A stretch of 64,000 nucleotides of DNA from Rhabdochlamydiaceae bacterium (GCA_019745395.1 JAIETG010000002.1:1-64000), one strand, 5' to 3'; numbered from the stretch's first letter, positions 55,193 through 63,453 are shown. Numbers and translations: made by a program. Notes: a model not told the origin generated them from the sequence alone.

Positions 55193-55453
55193 GGGATTTC
55201 CATAGGTAAAAATTTATCTTCTCGAAATCCTGTAAATAGTTCTCTATTTCAGGATGTATTGCAGTATTGCATTCATGATAGTATTTTGTGAATAAGATAC
55301 TGAAATGAAGAGAAAAGACGATATGTTTTTTCTGAATTCTCTATGAAGTCTAACAGAAAAAATTTCCCTAAAATTGAGTTCTGCGCATCTTAATCCATCC
55401 TTGACTTTTTTAAAGAGCAAATCTAGGATGGCTGCTTTTTTTTAGGAGATGTT

Positions 55454-56128
55454 ATGCGTGCTTTTGTTGCTCTTATTTTTCTACTTCCTTTGTTGAATCT
55501 TGAAGCTAGTTCTCTTGCTGAAGCTTCTCAAGAGATTGTTGAAGCGGGTGTTTTTTTGAATCGTTTTGGCCTCTGTCCTGCAACATCAGGCAATTTTTCT
55601 AGACGATTAGATGATAAGCACATTGCTATTACAGCCTCAGGTAAACATAAGGGAGAACTTACAGTAGATGATGTTCTTATTGTAGATCTGAAAGGTAAAG
55701 TGCAAGGAGGTGATAAAAAGCCTTCTGCAGAAACGCTCCTTCATACAATTCTTTATGTTTTATTTGATGATGTTGGAGCGGTTTTACATACGCACTCCTT
55801 AAATGGAAGTGTGCTAACGCGGTTAGTGGCTCCTGATAATGTCCTTGTTACTGAAGGCTATGAGATTCATAAAGCATTTCCTAACATAAAAACTCATGAA
55901 AGCAAGGTGCAGATCCCCATTTTTGAAAATAGTCAAGATATCGATGCTATGTTTAGAGAAGTTGCGGCTTATTTACAGCAGCATCCGAACGTATATGGGT
56001 TTCTCATTCGAGGGCATGGTTTTTATACTTGGGGACGTGATATGAAAGAGGTTAAAATTCGAGTAGAAGCCTTTGAGTATCTTTTTGAGAGCGAATGGAA
56101 GTTCAGAGCAGCTGATGGAGCACGCTAA
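55454..56128 (+). CDS. mtnB: Methylthioribulose-1-phosphate dehydratase with an N-terminal signal peptide
   Basis: 224 residues, class II aldolase/adducin fold. PATSGNFSRRLDDKHIAITASG, the acidic catalytic region SAETLLH (Glu93), zinc ligands His112 and His114 in LHTHSLNGS, His188 in IRGHGFYTWGRDMKEV and the ending EAFEYLFE identify MtnB of the methionine salvage pathway. Residues 1-20 (MRAFVALIFLLPLLNLEASS) are an unexpected Sec-type signal peptide. AGGAG lies 5 nt before this ATG and no other in-frame Met occurs before conserved sequence, so the signal must be translated. MtnB is normally cytosolic. It leads a run with mtnC and upp, which show the same oddity. Confidence 0.85.
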   Translation: MRAFVALIFLLPLLNLEASSLAEASQEIVEAGVFLNRFGLCPATSGNFSRRLDDKHIAITASGKHKGELTVDDVLIVDLKGKVQGGDKKPSAETLLHTILYVLFDDVGAVLHTHSLNGSVLTRLVAPDNVLVTEGYEIHKAFPNIKTHESKVQIPIFENSQDIDAMFREVAAYLQQHPNVYGFLIRGHGFYTWGRDMKEVKIRVEAFEYLFESEWKFRAADGAR

Positions 56129-56180
56129 CATACACGGATTTGACTGATTTTTTTACACCCATCGAAAAATAGGAGTTTTT

Positions 56181-56915
56181 ATGTGGAAATATCTTGTATT
56201 GCTTTGGAGTCTGAGCGCATATGCTCAAGGTCCTGTAGAGGCCATTTTAACAGACATTGAAGGAACGACAACTTCGATTTCTTTTGTGCATGATGTATTA
56301 TTTCCTTATGCCAAGGAGCATGTTCAGGAGTACCTTTTGGCGCATCAGCAAGAACTTGCGGTAGCGCAAATTGTAGCGGAAGTAAAAGAAATTTCAAAAA
56401 CTCCTGAAGCTAATTTAGGGCAGGTCGCAAAAACGCTTTTGGAATGGATGGAGCAAGATAAAAAATTGACGCCGCTTAAAACGCTCCAAGGGATGATGTG
56501 GAAAGAGGGGTATTTTCGAGGAGATTTTCAAGGGCACGTTTATGAAGATGCCTTTGAAAAACTGGGAGCATGGAACAAACAAGGGCTTGCTCTTTATGTT
56601 TACTCATCAGGATCCGTGCCTGCTCAAAAATTGCTTTTTTCTCATTCTACCTATGGGGATTTAACACCTCTTTTTTCTGGTTATTTTGACACAAAAGTTG
56701 GGGGTAAAAAAGAATGCGCTTCTTACTGTGAGATTGTAAAGCAATTAGGTCTTGCTGCTGATAAAATTTTGTTTCTCTCAGATGTGATTGAAGAGCTTGA
56801 TGCAGCGCGCGAGGCAGGAATGCAGACGATTCTTGTTGCTCGAGAGGGAGAATCTGTTCCTTCAGCTCATCCTTATGAGTCTGTAACGAGTTTTTCTCAA
56901 ATTTCTCTTCATTAA
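56181..56915 (+). CDS. mtnC: Enolase-phosphatase (methionine salvage) with an N-terminal signal peptide
   Basis: 244 residues of the HAD superfamily. Motif I reads AILTDIEGTTTSISFVHDVL, characteristic of MtnC; motif II is in YVYSSGSVPAQKLLF, the Lys region GGKKECASY, and motif IV FLSDVIEELDAAREAGM. MtnC converts the diketo-pentyl phosphate made by MtnB into acireductone. The usual start would be MIRAIVTDIEG; here 17 residues come first (MWKYLVLLWSLSAYAQG), hydrophobic and ending in a signal-peptidase-like AYA-Q site. AGGAG is 5 nt before the ATG. The next Met is deep in the fold, so the leader is translated. It lies 52 nt after mtnB. Confidence 0.85.
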   Translation: MWKYLVLLWSLSAYAQGPVEAILTDIEGTTTSISFVHDVLFPYAKEHVQEYLLAHQQELAVAQIVAEVKEISKTPEANLGQVAKTLLEWMEQDKKLTPLKTLQGMMWKEGYFRGDFQGHVYEDAFEKLGAWNKQGLALYVYSSGSVPAQKLLFSHSTYGDLTPLFSGYFDTKVGGKKECASYCEIVKQLGLAADKILFLSDVIEELDAAREAGMQTILVAREGESVPSAHPYESVTSFSQISLH

Positions 56916-56927
56916 AAAAATAAAATT

Positions 56928-56957
56928 CAGTGAATTCTCTATAGAGAAAAATCACTG
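56928..56957. promoter_or_regulatory. Nested hairpin between mtnC and upp
   Basis: CAGTGA (56928-56933) pairs with TCACTG (56952-56957), enclosing the palindrome TTCTCTATAGAGAA (56935-56948). The structure stops 17 nt before the upp ATG. It may act as a processing or attenuation site within the run, or as a weak terminator; there is no long T tract. Confidence 0.45.
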
Positions 56958-56974
56958 TATACAAGGACCTTCTT

Positions 56975-57661
56975 ATGAAAAAAATAGCATTTTTGATTTC
57001 TCTTTTTTTTAGCATTGTAGCAGTAGCGCAAAATCAAGCCATGGACCAATTGGTCTATGAAATACGCAACCCTGAAACAGATGCGCCTCATTTCCGAAAG
57101 GCTTTAAGTAAAATTGGTGAGTATTTAGCTCTTAATGTATTGGAAGAATTAAGTACAAAAGAGGTGGCGGTAGAAACTCTTACAGGTAAGATCGCGCAGC
57201 ATCGTTTAGTAGAGGAGTCCCCTGTATTGATCACGATACTTCGAGCAGGTCTTCCTTTGAATGATGGAGTGCAATGTGTGTTTCCTCACTCGGAAGTGGG
57301 ATTCATTGCGATGTCTCGTAATGAAAAGACTCTAAAATCTCAAGTGGATTATATAGGTATTCCTTGTCTAAAGGGGCGCTGTGTTATTCTTTCTGATACG
57401 ATGCTTGCAACCGGAGGATCTCTTGTAGATGCGATTGCAATTATTCAGAAGTATGAGCCAAAGAAAATTTATGTGATTGCAGCAGTGGCATCAGTTCAAG
57501 GTGTTTCTCGATTACAATCCAGTTGTCCGGATGTGAAAATTTTTGCGGCTGTTACTGATCCAAGCTTGAATGATAAGGGATATATTATTCCAGGGTTAGG
57601 GGATGCAGGGGATCGAGCTTATGGAAACAAATGCCATCTTGAGATCGAGGAAGAGTCATAA
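56975..57661 (+). CDS. upp: Uracil phosphoribosyltransferase with an N-terminal signal peptide
   Basis: 228 residues. ITILRAGLPLNDGV, the PRPP-binding loop VILSDTMLATGGSLVDAI and the C-terminal YIIPGLGDAGDRAYGNK identify UPRT, which makes UMP from uracil and PRPP. The first 19 residues (MKKIAFLISLFFSIVAVAQ) form a classical signal peptide (two Lys, hydrophobic core, AVA-Q site). AAGGA stands 7 nt before this ATG. An internal Met (residue 23, MDQLVYEIRN) could give a cytosolic form but has no ribosome binding site. It is the third enzyme in a row with this extension. It overlaps the convergent nucleotidyltransferase gene by 6 nt. Confidence 0.87.
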   Translation: MKKIAFLISLFFSIVAVAQNQAMDQLVYEIRNPETDAPHFRKALSKIGEYLALNVLEELSTKEVAVETLTGKIAQHRLVEESPVLITILRAGLPLNDGVQCVFPHSEVGFIAMSRNEKTLKSQVDYIGIPCLKGRCVILSDTMLATGGSLVDAIAIIQKYEPKKIYVIAAVASVQGVSRLQSSCPDVKIFAAVTDPSLNDKGYIIPGLGDAGDRAYGNKCHLEIEEES

Positions 57662-58126
57662 TTTACAAGAGGCAGAGGATATGTGCTTATAGAGGGGATC
57701 TATCCAAAGGAGCTCTGCGTGAGCATCAAATAGATGAGGAGTCTCATCTCCGCGTGGAATTACAATAATTTTGTGATATAAAGCGCGCTCTTGAACGTTA
57801 GAAAAGTTATTCCATAATCGATAGGCATCATACCCAGCTATTGCGCAAAGAGGTTTATTCGTTATTTGCGCAAGTGCTGGATAGTCCATTTTTTTAGAAT
57901 CCACTTGAGAGATTAAGAGGATTTTTTTTTGTTCTTCTGGAGTTGTCTTTTGTAGAATTTTTTCCATACGTTCTTTTAACGGGAACTTGTATTTTTTGTA
58001 GGAGTGATTGTTTACGACAACGATCAATCGATCTAGATGAAGTTTTTCTAAACAGGTCGTAATAATTTTTAAGTGAGCTTTTGTGGCGGGATCAAAAGCT
58101 CCCCAAAAAACGCCAGTCATTTCCAT
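57656..58126 (-). CDS. NadD/CoaD-like nucleotidyltransferase
   Basis: 156 residues. The (T/G)xFDPxTxxH nucleotidyl site is GAFDPATKAHL, and the end has ISSASCKL where nicotinate-nucleotide adenylyltransferases have ISSTxIR. AIAGYDAYRLWNNF fits the adenine-binding region of NadD. It is shorter than standard NadD (about 190-210), so it may be a reduced relative with another nucleotide substrate. It lacks a signal peptide, unlike the enzymes on the opposite strand. Its exact reaction is not certain. Confidence 0.7.
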   Translation of the reverse strand: MEMTGVFWGAFDPATKAHLKIITTCLEKLHLDRLIVVVNNHSYKKYKFPLKERMEKILQKTTPEEQKKILLISQVDSKKMDYPALAQITNKPLCAIAGYDAYRLWNNFSNVQERALYHKIIVIPRGDETPHLFDAHAELLWIDPLYKHISSASCKL

Positions 58127-58310
58127 GTGTCTCTCTTGGTAAAAGTGCTTTTTGTAATTTTAATGTTACTAACCATAAATTAGCAGTAAAAATTTCATTT
58201 TTTAAATAAATTTATTTGTTTTTTTTTGAGTTCTAAGTGTGGGTTTTGGTAAATAGTTGATTCTGTTAATCTGTTCTTTCGTTATTTTATATAGAAGATA
58301 GGTTTTTCTT

Positions 58311-59591
58311 ATGTCTTTATCTGCCAAAATTATATGTCTAATAGCTTGTCATGGAGGTCCTGCTGATCACTTTGCTGTATTTGCAGAAAATCTGGTTCAA
58401 GAAGGCTATGAAGTACAAGTCTATGCGTCTGATCTAGTAGTCAAAAAATTTCAAGATCGTAATATACGTGCAATTTCTTTTTCTTTAGATGGACTTTCTC
58501 GTGAAGAAGAATCGGCATTAGCAAGTCAAATTACGAAAAGTTGTAGCCAGGCCTCTGTTGTTCTTACGGATGTAGGACATCCTTTTGACGAGAAACTGCA
58601 ACAGATGTTTAAAGAAAAAGCTCCAGAGGTACTGCGCCTGAGTTATTATGATAATCCGGAGCCCGAAGTTCTTGGGGGCTATTCTCAAGTTGCTGCTAAG
58701 GTGATGAAGGCCTCTCAAGGTGTATTATTTGCCAATGCAAATTTAGAAAAGACACCTCTATATCAAGGAACAGGAAAAACAATAAATATTCCTAAAAACA
58801 AGAAGATAGGCATTGGTTACTATCCTCTTGCGCAAGCAGAAAAAATAGCAAATCTTCGGAAAGAGCAGCGAGATCTGCTGCGAGAGAATTTTTTCAAAAA
58901 ACAGGAACTTTCAGAAACTGGACAAAAAGCGTTGGTCTATTTTGGAGGGAATAACGAGGAATATTTTACGAAGGCATTTCCTGCTTTTTTAGAGTTCTTA
59001 TCTCAAACAATACAGAAAGAAGATCTATCAAATCAGCTTATTATTTTGCAGCAGCATCCAGGAGCTAAGATCGCAGGACGTGATCAAAAACTTTTAGAGT
59101 CCTGGTTGAAAGAACATGAAGGGGATATGAATAGCCCTCAAGTGATTATTTCTCAAGAGTCGACAGAAGACATGCAAGTTTTGGCAGATGCCGCATTATA
59201 TTATCAAACGAGTATGGGGCCAATCTTTGCCTTAGCGGGCATCCCAACTATTCAAGTAGCGCATAAGACCTATCCAGATGTCTTAGTGCGAGGGAAGTTA
59301 TGCCCTTCAGTAACTAATGCTTCCGATTTTGCTAAGGCTATTTGTCATCTACAGCCTCAGGAGCTTTCTGAAGAGATGAGAAGGTCGATTTTTCAAAGCT
59401 TAGGGTTGCAAAAAGATTGGTTTTCTTCTTTAAAAAAGGCTCTTTTACAAGAAAAAGAGCAAGTAGGGGCTTTTCATTTAAGGAACATAGAAAAAAATCT
59501 ATTCTCGAGTAAAGTGAAAATTGCCTGGGATTCTTTCTCTGCGGCTGGAAAGCAGCTCTATCAGAGAATTCGTCAGCCTCAACCAGAATAA
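58311..59591 (+). CDS. Putative GT-B-type glycosyltransferase or sugar-processing enzyme
   Basis: 426 residues with no signal peptide. The N-terminal KIICLIACHGGPADHFAVFA, then GYEVQVYASDLV, looks like the first strands of a GT-B Rossmann domain. The second half has ALVYFGGNNEEYFTKAFPAF, LIILQQHPGAKIAGRDQKLL and, near the donor site, ADAALYYQTSMGPIFALAGI with PTIQVAHKTYPDV. This strand pattern is like glycosyltransferases that act on UDP-sugars or the epimerase fold. It precedes the SDR-glucosidase unit by 67 nt. I do not know the acceptor; the assignment is by fold pattern only. Confidence 0.5.
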   Translation: MSLSAKIICLIACHGGPADHFAVFAENLVQEGYEVQVYASDLVVKKFQDRNIRAISFSLDGLSREEESALASQITKSCSQASVVLTDVGHPFDEKLQQMFKEKAPEVLRLSYYDNPEPEVLGGYSQVAAKVMKASQGVLFANANLEKTPLYQGTGKTINIPKNKKIGIGYYPLAQAEKIANLRKEQRDLLRENFFKKQELSETGQKALVYFGGNNEEYFTKAFPAFLEFLSQTIQKEDLSNQLIILQQHPGAKIAGRDQKLLESWLKEHEGDMNSPQVIISQESTEDMQVLADAALYYQTSMGPIFALAGIPTIQVAHKTYPDVLVRGKLCPSVTNASDFAKAICHLQPQELSEEMRRSIFQSLGLQKDWFSSLKKALLQEKEQVGAFHLRNIEKNLFSSKVKIAWDSFSAAGKQLYQRIRQPQPE

Positions 59592-59610
59592 GAAATACTT
59601 TTCTTAATTT

Positions 59611-59656
59611 CTATCTCCTGTATAAGAAAGAATAACAACTATATTACAGGAGATAG
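59611..59656 (+). promoter_or_regulatory. Inverted repeat that masks the ribosome binding site of the SDR gene
   Basis: CTATCTCCTGTA (59611-59622) and TACAGGAGATAG (59645-59656) are a perfect 12-bp inverted repeat with a 22-nt AT-rich loop. The second arm contains AGGAG (59648-59652), the Shine-Dalgarno sequence six bases before the ATG at 59659. In the mRNA the hairpin would hide it, as in RNA thermometers or other riboregulators. There is no U tract after it, so it is not an ordinary terminator. Confidence 0.7.
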
Positions 59657-59658
59657 AT

Positions 59659-60426
59659 ATGTCTTTACAAGGAAAAGTGGCGATTGTAACAGGTGGTAAT
59701 AGCGGTATTGGTGCAGCTATTGTTTTAGGACTTGCTAAGCAAGGTGCGCGTGTTGTAATTGACTATGTCTCTCATCCCGAATCCGTAGATGCTTTAGAAA
59801 AGCAAATCGCCGCTTTAGGAGACCAAGCTTTTGGTGTGAAAGCTGATGTCAGTCAAATCCCTGATCTGCAAAGGCTCGTAGATACTACCGTACAAAAATT
59901 CGGACGCTTAGATATTTTCGTTAATAATGCAGGGATTGAAACGCGAACATCTATTCTTGATACAACAGAAGATCAGTACGAAAAAGTTTTGAAGGTTAAT
60001 TTGAAAAGTGCTTTCTTTGCTACTCAGATTGCGGCAAAGCAAATGATCAAGCAGAAAAATGGTGGACGAATTATCAATATTAGTTCTGTTCATGAAGATT
60101 GGCCTATGCCGGGAAATGTTGCTTATTGCGTATCCAAGGGGGGAATGCGCATGCTGACAAGGACTGCAGCTTTGGAGCTGGCTAAGTATGGTATTTTAAT
60201 AGTCAATGTCGGACCTGGAGCTGTTGCAACACCTATCAATGTTTCTACCATGAAAGATCCGGTGCTTATGAAAAAGTTAGATGAGGCAATTCCATTGGGA
60301 CGCATGGCAAATCCTGAGGAGATAGCTTCCGTTGTTGCTTTCTTAGCAAGTGATCAAGCCTCATACGTGACAGGAACAACTGTTTTTGTTGATGGGGCTA
60401 TGATGCATCAAAGCCCAGGGCTCTAA
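59659..60426 (+). CDS. Short-chain dehydrogenase, glucose-1-dehydrogenase type
   Basis: 255 residues. TGGNSGIG (11-18) for the cofactor, NNAG (89-92), Ser143 in ISSVHEDWPMPG, and the catalytic Tyr156 and Lys160 in YCVSKGGMRML. The SSVHExxPxPG motif, the VGPGAVATPIN stretch and the C-terminal VTGTTVFVDGAMM are shared with Bacillus-type glucose 1-dehydrogenases, which oxidise free glucose to gluconolactone. Only one base separates its stop from the glucosidase ATG. The substrate is inferred from family and operon partner. Confidence 0.85.
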   Translation: MSLQGKVAIVTGGNSGIGAAIVLGLAKQGARVVIDYVSHPESVDALEKQIAALGDQAFGVKADVSQIPDLQRLVDTTVQKFGRLDIFVNNAGIETRTSILDTTEDQYEKVLKVNLKSAFFATQIAAKQMIKQKNGGRIINISSVHEDWPMPGNVAYCVSKGGMRMLTRTAALELAKYGILIVNVGPGAVATPINVSTMKDPVLMKKLDEAIPLGRMANPEEIASVVAFLASDQASYVTGTTVFVDGAMMHQSPGL

Positions 60427-60427
60427 G

Positions 60428-63076
60428 ATGGCAACAGAAGAGGAAAAAAGACTTAAAAGTGCGAGGGGAGGGTTAGTTCCTTGGCGTAAATGGGGTCCTT
60501 ATGTCAGTGATCGTCAATGGGGAACTGTGCGTGAAGATTATAGTGCTAGTGGAGATGCTTGGAATTCTTTTTCTCATGATCAAGCAAGATCTCGAGCCTA
60601 TCGTTGGGGAGAAGATGGGATTGCAGGGATTTCTGATGAAGAGCAAAGATTGTGCTTTGCGATTTGTTTATGGAATGGAAAGGATCCTATTTTAAAAGAG
60701 CGTCTTTTTGGGCTGACAGGACATCAGGGCAATCATGGGGAAGATGTAAAAGAGTATTATTTCCCTATTGATAATCTTCCGAGTCATGCTTATATGAAGT
60801 ATCTCTATAAATATTCTCAACGGGAATTTCCTTATGCAGATCTTATTGAAGAAAATCAGAGGCGAACGCGTTTTGATTTTGAATACGAATTATTAGACAC
60901 AGGTGTTTTTGCTGAAGATCGCTATTTTGATGTAGTTATAGAGTATGCAAAAGCTGATGCAGAAGATCTTCTGATCCAAATTAGCATTAGCAATCGAGGT
61001 CCAGAAACAGCTTCTTTACATCTGCTTCCTACTTTGTGGTTTCGAAATACTTGGAGTTGGGCTCCCAATCATTCCAAACCTCTTTTGAGTCTATCGAACG
61101 ATGGAACGGTAGTTGCTTCTGATCCTTTTTTTGGCACATATACACTTTATGCGGATTCTCCTAAAGAGTGGTTATTTACAGAAAATGAAACAAATAAAGA
61201 GCGTTTGTTTGGAATTCCTAATGATACGCCTTATGTGAAAGATGGAATTCATGAATATATTATTCATGGGCATAAAAATGCAGTAAATCCTGATATGAGA
61301 GGGACGAAAATGGCAGCCAGCTATCTTTTGCACATTCCCTCTGGACAAACGCAGGAAGTTCACTTGCGTTTGAGTAAAGGGCAGTTACTGAAAGACCCTT
61401 TGGGAAAAAAATTTTCGAATTTATTGGATTTACGTAAAAAGGAAGCAGATGAGTTTTATGAGAGGATAGCTCCACCAAAACTATCAGATGAGATGAGGAA
61501 AGTACAAAGGCAAGCTTTTGCCGGTATGTTATGGAACAAACAGTTTTATCATTACAATGTTTCTCGCTGGCTTCAAGGCGATCATTTGCAGGTTGAGCCC
61601 CCAAGTGAACGCAAGACGGGGCGTAATTGTAATTGGAAGTGGTTTGATGCTGGAGATGTCTTCTCTATGCCAGATAAGTGGGAATATCCGTGGTTTGCTG
61701 CTTGGGACCTGGCTTTTCATGCAGTAACATTTGCTGTGATTGATCCAGATTTTGCTAAAGCTCAGCTCCTATTGCTAACAAAAGAATGGTATATGTTTCC
61801 CAATGGGCAGATCCCTGCCTACGAATGGGATTTTGGAGATGTTAATCCTCCCGTTCATGCATGGGCAGCTTTTCGTGTCTATCAAATTGAAGAGGAAACA
61901 TATGGTCGTAAAGACTTGGTATTTCTCGAGAAGATTTTTCATAAGCTTGTTTTGAATTTTACTTGGTGGGTAAATCGAGAAGACAAAGGGGACCGCAATA
62001 TTTTTGAAGGAGGTTTCTTAGGACTTGATAATATTTGTGGTTTTGATCGAACTAAAGGAGCTCCGGCTGGAGGAATTCTCTATCAAGTAGATGCTACGAG
62101 TTGGATGGGGATGTATTGTTTAAATCTTTTGCAAATAGCCTTAGAACTTTCTAAAGAAAACTCAGCCTATGAAGATATGGCAACGAAGTTTTTTGAGCAT
62201 TTTATAGCTATAGCAGATGTAATTAATAGCATAGATGGAGGGGAAGGGTTATGGGATGAGGAAGATGGTTTTTACCATGGTGTGATTTCCCTTCCTAATC
62301 GCAAGCAGATTCGAACTGCTTCCGTAACAATGATTGGAGTGATTCCTTTATTTGCGTCCCTTGTACAGGAATGGAAAGATGAGAGCTCTAATTTTCAAAA
62401 ACGGTTTCGTTGGTTCTTAGAGCATCGCCCTAATCTTACTCAGCATATTGTGGATATGAAAAACAAAGATGGAAAGATTTTACTCTCTTTTGTTAGTCCT
62501 GAAAAAATGGTGCGTATTTTAGAGAAAGTTTTTGACGAAGCGCAGCTTCTCAGCCCCTTTGGAATCCGTTCGGTATCTAAAAAATTGGAAGATCATCCTG
62601 CAGTTCTGAACTTTGAAGGAGAAACATACACTCTCAACTATGAGCCCGCAGAATCTACAACGGATTTGTTTGGAGGGAATTCGAACTGGAGAGGTCCTGT
62701 GTGGTTTCCTCTTAACTACCTTTTGATCGAATCTCTAGAAACGTATAGCCAGTATCTCGGAGCGGAATTTAAGATAGAATATCCTAAGGGATCTGGTCAT
62801 TTAGCCACATTGCAAGAAGTGATTCACGATCTATCTCGGCGTTTAATTCAGATCTTTCTAAAAAATGAAAAGGGAGATCGTCCTGTTTACGGAGGGATAG
62901 AAAAGTTTCAAAAAGATCCTCACTGGAATGAATATCTTTTATTTCATGAATATTTTCATGGAGACAATGGAGCAGGACTTGGGGCTAGTAATCAAACTGG
63001 ATGGACAGGTCTTGTCGCATTGCTCATTCAGCAATATGGCCTGGATCTTTCGAAGAAAAAACTGCAAAAAAAATAG
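60428..63076 (+). CDS. Large GH63-type (MGH1-like) glucosidase
   Basis: 882 residues, no signal peptide. N-terminal beta-sandwich domain (about 1-330) with WGTVREDYSASGDAWNSFSHDQARSRAYRWGEDGI-type sequence, then an (alpha/alpha)6 barrel from about 355: MLWNKQFYHYNVSRW, YPWFAAWDLAFHAVTFA with the catalytic-acid-like Asp in AWDLAF, WDFGDVNPPVHAWA, DATSWMGMYC, and the C-terminal GPVWFPLNYLLIE and GWTGLVALLIQ. These enzymes release glucose from alpha-glucosides or glucosylglycerate-like compounds. With a glucose-dehydrogenase-like SDR in the same operon, a route for free glucose is suggested. Cytosolic by lack of a signal. A hairpin terminator follows the stop. Confidence 0.88.
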   Translation: MATEEEKRLKSARGGLVPWRKWGPYVSDRQWGTVREDYSASGDAWNSFSHDQARSRAYRWGEDGIAGISDEEQRLCFAICLWNGKDPILKERLFGLTGHQGNHGEDVKEYYFPIDNLPSHAYMKYLYKYSQREFPYADLIEENQRRTRFDFEYELLDTGVFAEDRYFDVVIEYAKADAEDLLIQISISNRGPETASLHLLPTLWFRNTWSWAPNHSKPLLSLSNDGTVVASDPFFGTYTLYADSPKEWLFTENETNKERLFGIPNDTPYVKDGIHEYIIHGHKNAVNPDMRGTKMAASYLLHIPSGQTQEVHLRLSKGQLLKDPLGKKFSNLLDLRKKEADEFYERIAPPKLSDEMRKVQRQAFAGMLWNKQFYHYNVSRWLQGDHLQVEPPSERKTGRNCNWKWFDAGDVFSMPDKWEYPWFAAWDLAFHAVTFAVIDPDFAKAQLLLLTKEWYMFPNGQIPAYEWDFGDVNPPVHAWAAFRVYQIEEETYGRKDLVFLEKIFHKLVLNFTWWVNREDKGDRNIFEGGFLGLDNICGFDRTKGAPAGGILYQVDATSWMGMYCLNLLQIALELSKENSAYEDMATKFFEHFIAIADVINSIDGGEGLWDEEDGFYHGVISLPNRKQIRTASVTMIGVIPLFASLVQEWKDESSNFQKRFRWFLEHRPNLTQHIVDMKNKDGKILLSFVSPEKMVRILEKVFDEAQLLSPFGIRSVSKKLEDHPAVLNFEGETYTLNYEPAESTTDLFGGNSNWRGPVWFPLNYLLIESLETYSQYLGAEFKIEYPKGSGHLATLQEVIHDLSRRLIQIFLKNEKGDRPVYGGIEKFQKDPHWNEYLLFHEYFHGDNGAGLGASNQTGWTGLVALLIQQYGLDLSKKKLQKK

Positions 63077-63108
63077 AAAGTAGAGAAGGGAGGGTTCTTC
63101 TCTACTTT
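63077..63108 (+). terminator. Terminator of the SDR-glucosidase unit
   Basis: AAAGTAGAGAAG (63077-63088) pairs perfectly with CTTCTCTACTTT (63097-63108), loop of 8 nt. It starts directly after the TAG stop of the glucosidase and is followed after a few bases by TTATTTTTTTAAC. Confidence 0.75.
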
Positions 63109-63129
63109 TCAAGTTGTTATTTTTTTAAC

Positions 63130-63453
63130 TTATTCGTTGTACGTGCAAATTTCTTTATCAACAATACAATTCCATCCTTCTCGTCCTCTAGGAAGCAGCG
63201 GGAGATTGGAGCAGAAACCTGTTGCGCCAAATTGAGGCGTGCTTGAGCCTTTCACGCCTTCAGCGGAGGGTGTGCAGAGGAGCCTCATAATGTGAGTACA
63301 GGTTGGATTTTTCAATTGTTCGTACCTTTCTTTCAATATAGAAATGATGGGGAGCGCTACCAGAGCTGTAGCGGTTAAAATTACAGTTGCTCGATTATTT
63401 GCAAGGAACATTTCTATATTATTATTTACTCTAGTTAAATCAAGTATTGGCAT
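63130..63453 (-). CDS. Small membrane protein of unknown function with a repeat-like C-terminal half
   Basis: 107 residues, with AGGATAGGC before the ATG. One hydrophobic segment (residues 22-40, ATVILTATALVALPIISIL). The second half (LLCTPSAEGVKGSSTPQFG then ATGFCSNLPLLPRGREGW) reads like a translated palindromic element: its DNA contains AGGCGTG/CACGCCT (63235-63241 with 63253-63259). Insertion of a short palindromic repeat into a reading frame is known from Rickettsia. Coding status of the second half is uncertain. Confidence 0.45.
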   Translation of the reverse strand: MPILDLTRVNNNIEMFLANNRATVILTATALVALPIISILKERYEQLKNPTCTHIMRLLCTPSAEGVKGSSTPQFGATGFCSNLPLLPRGREGWNCIVDKEICTYNE

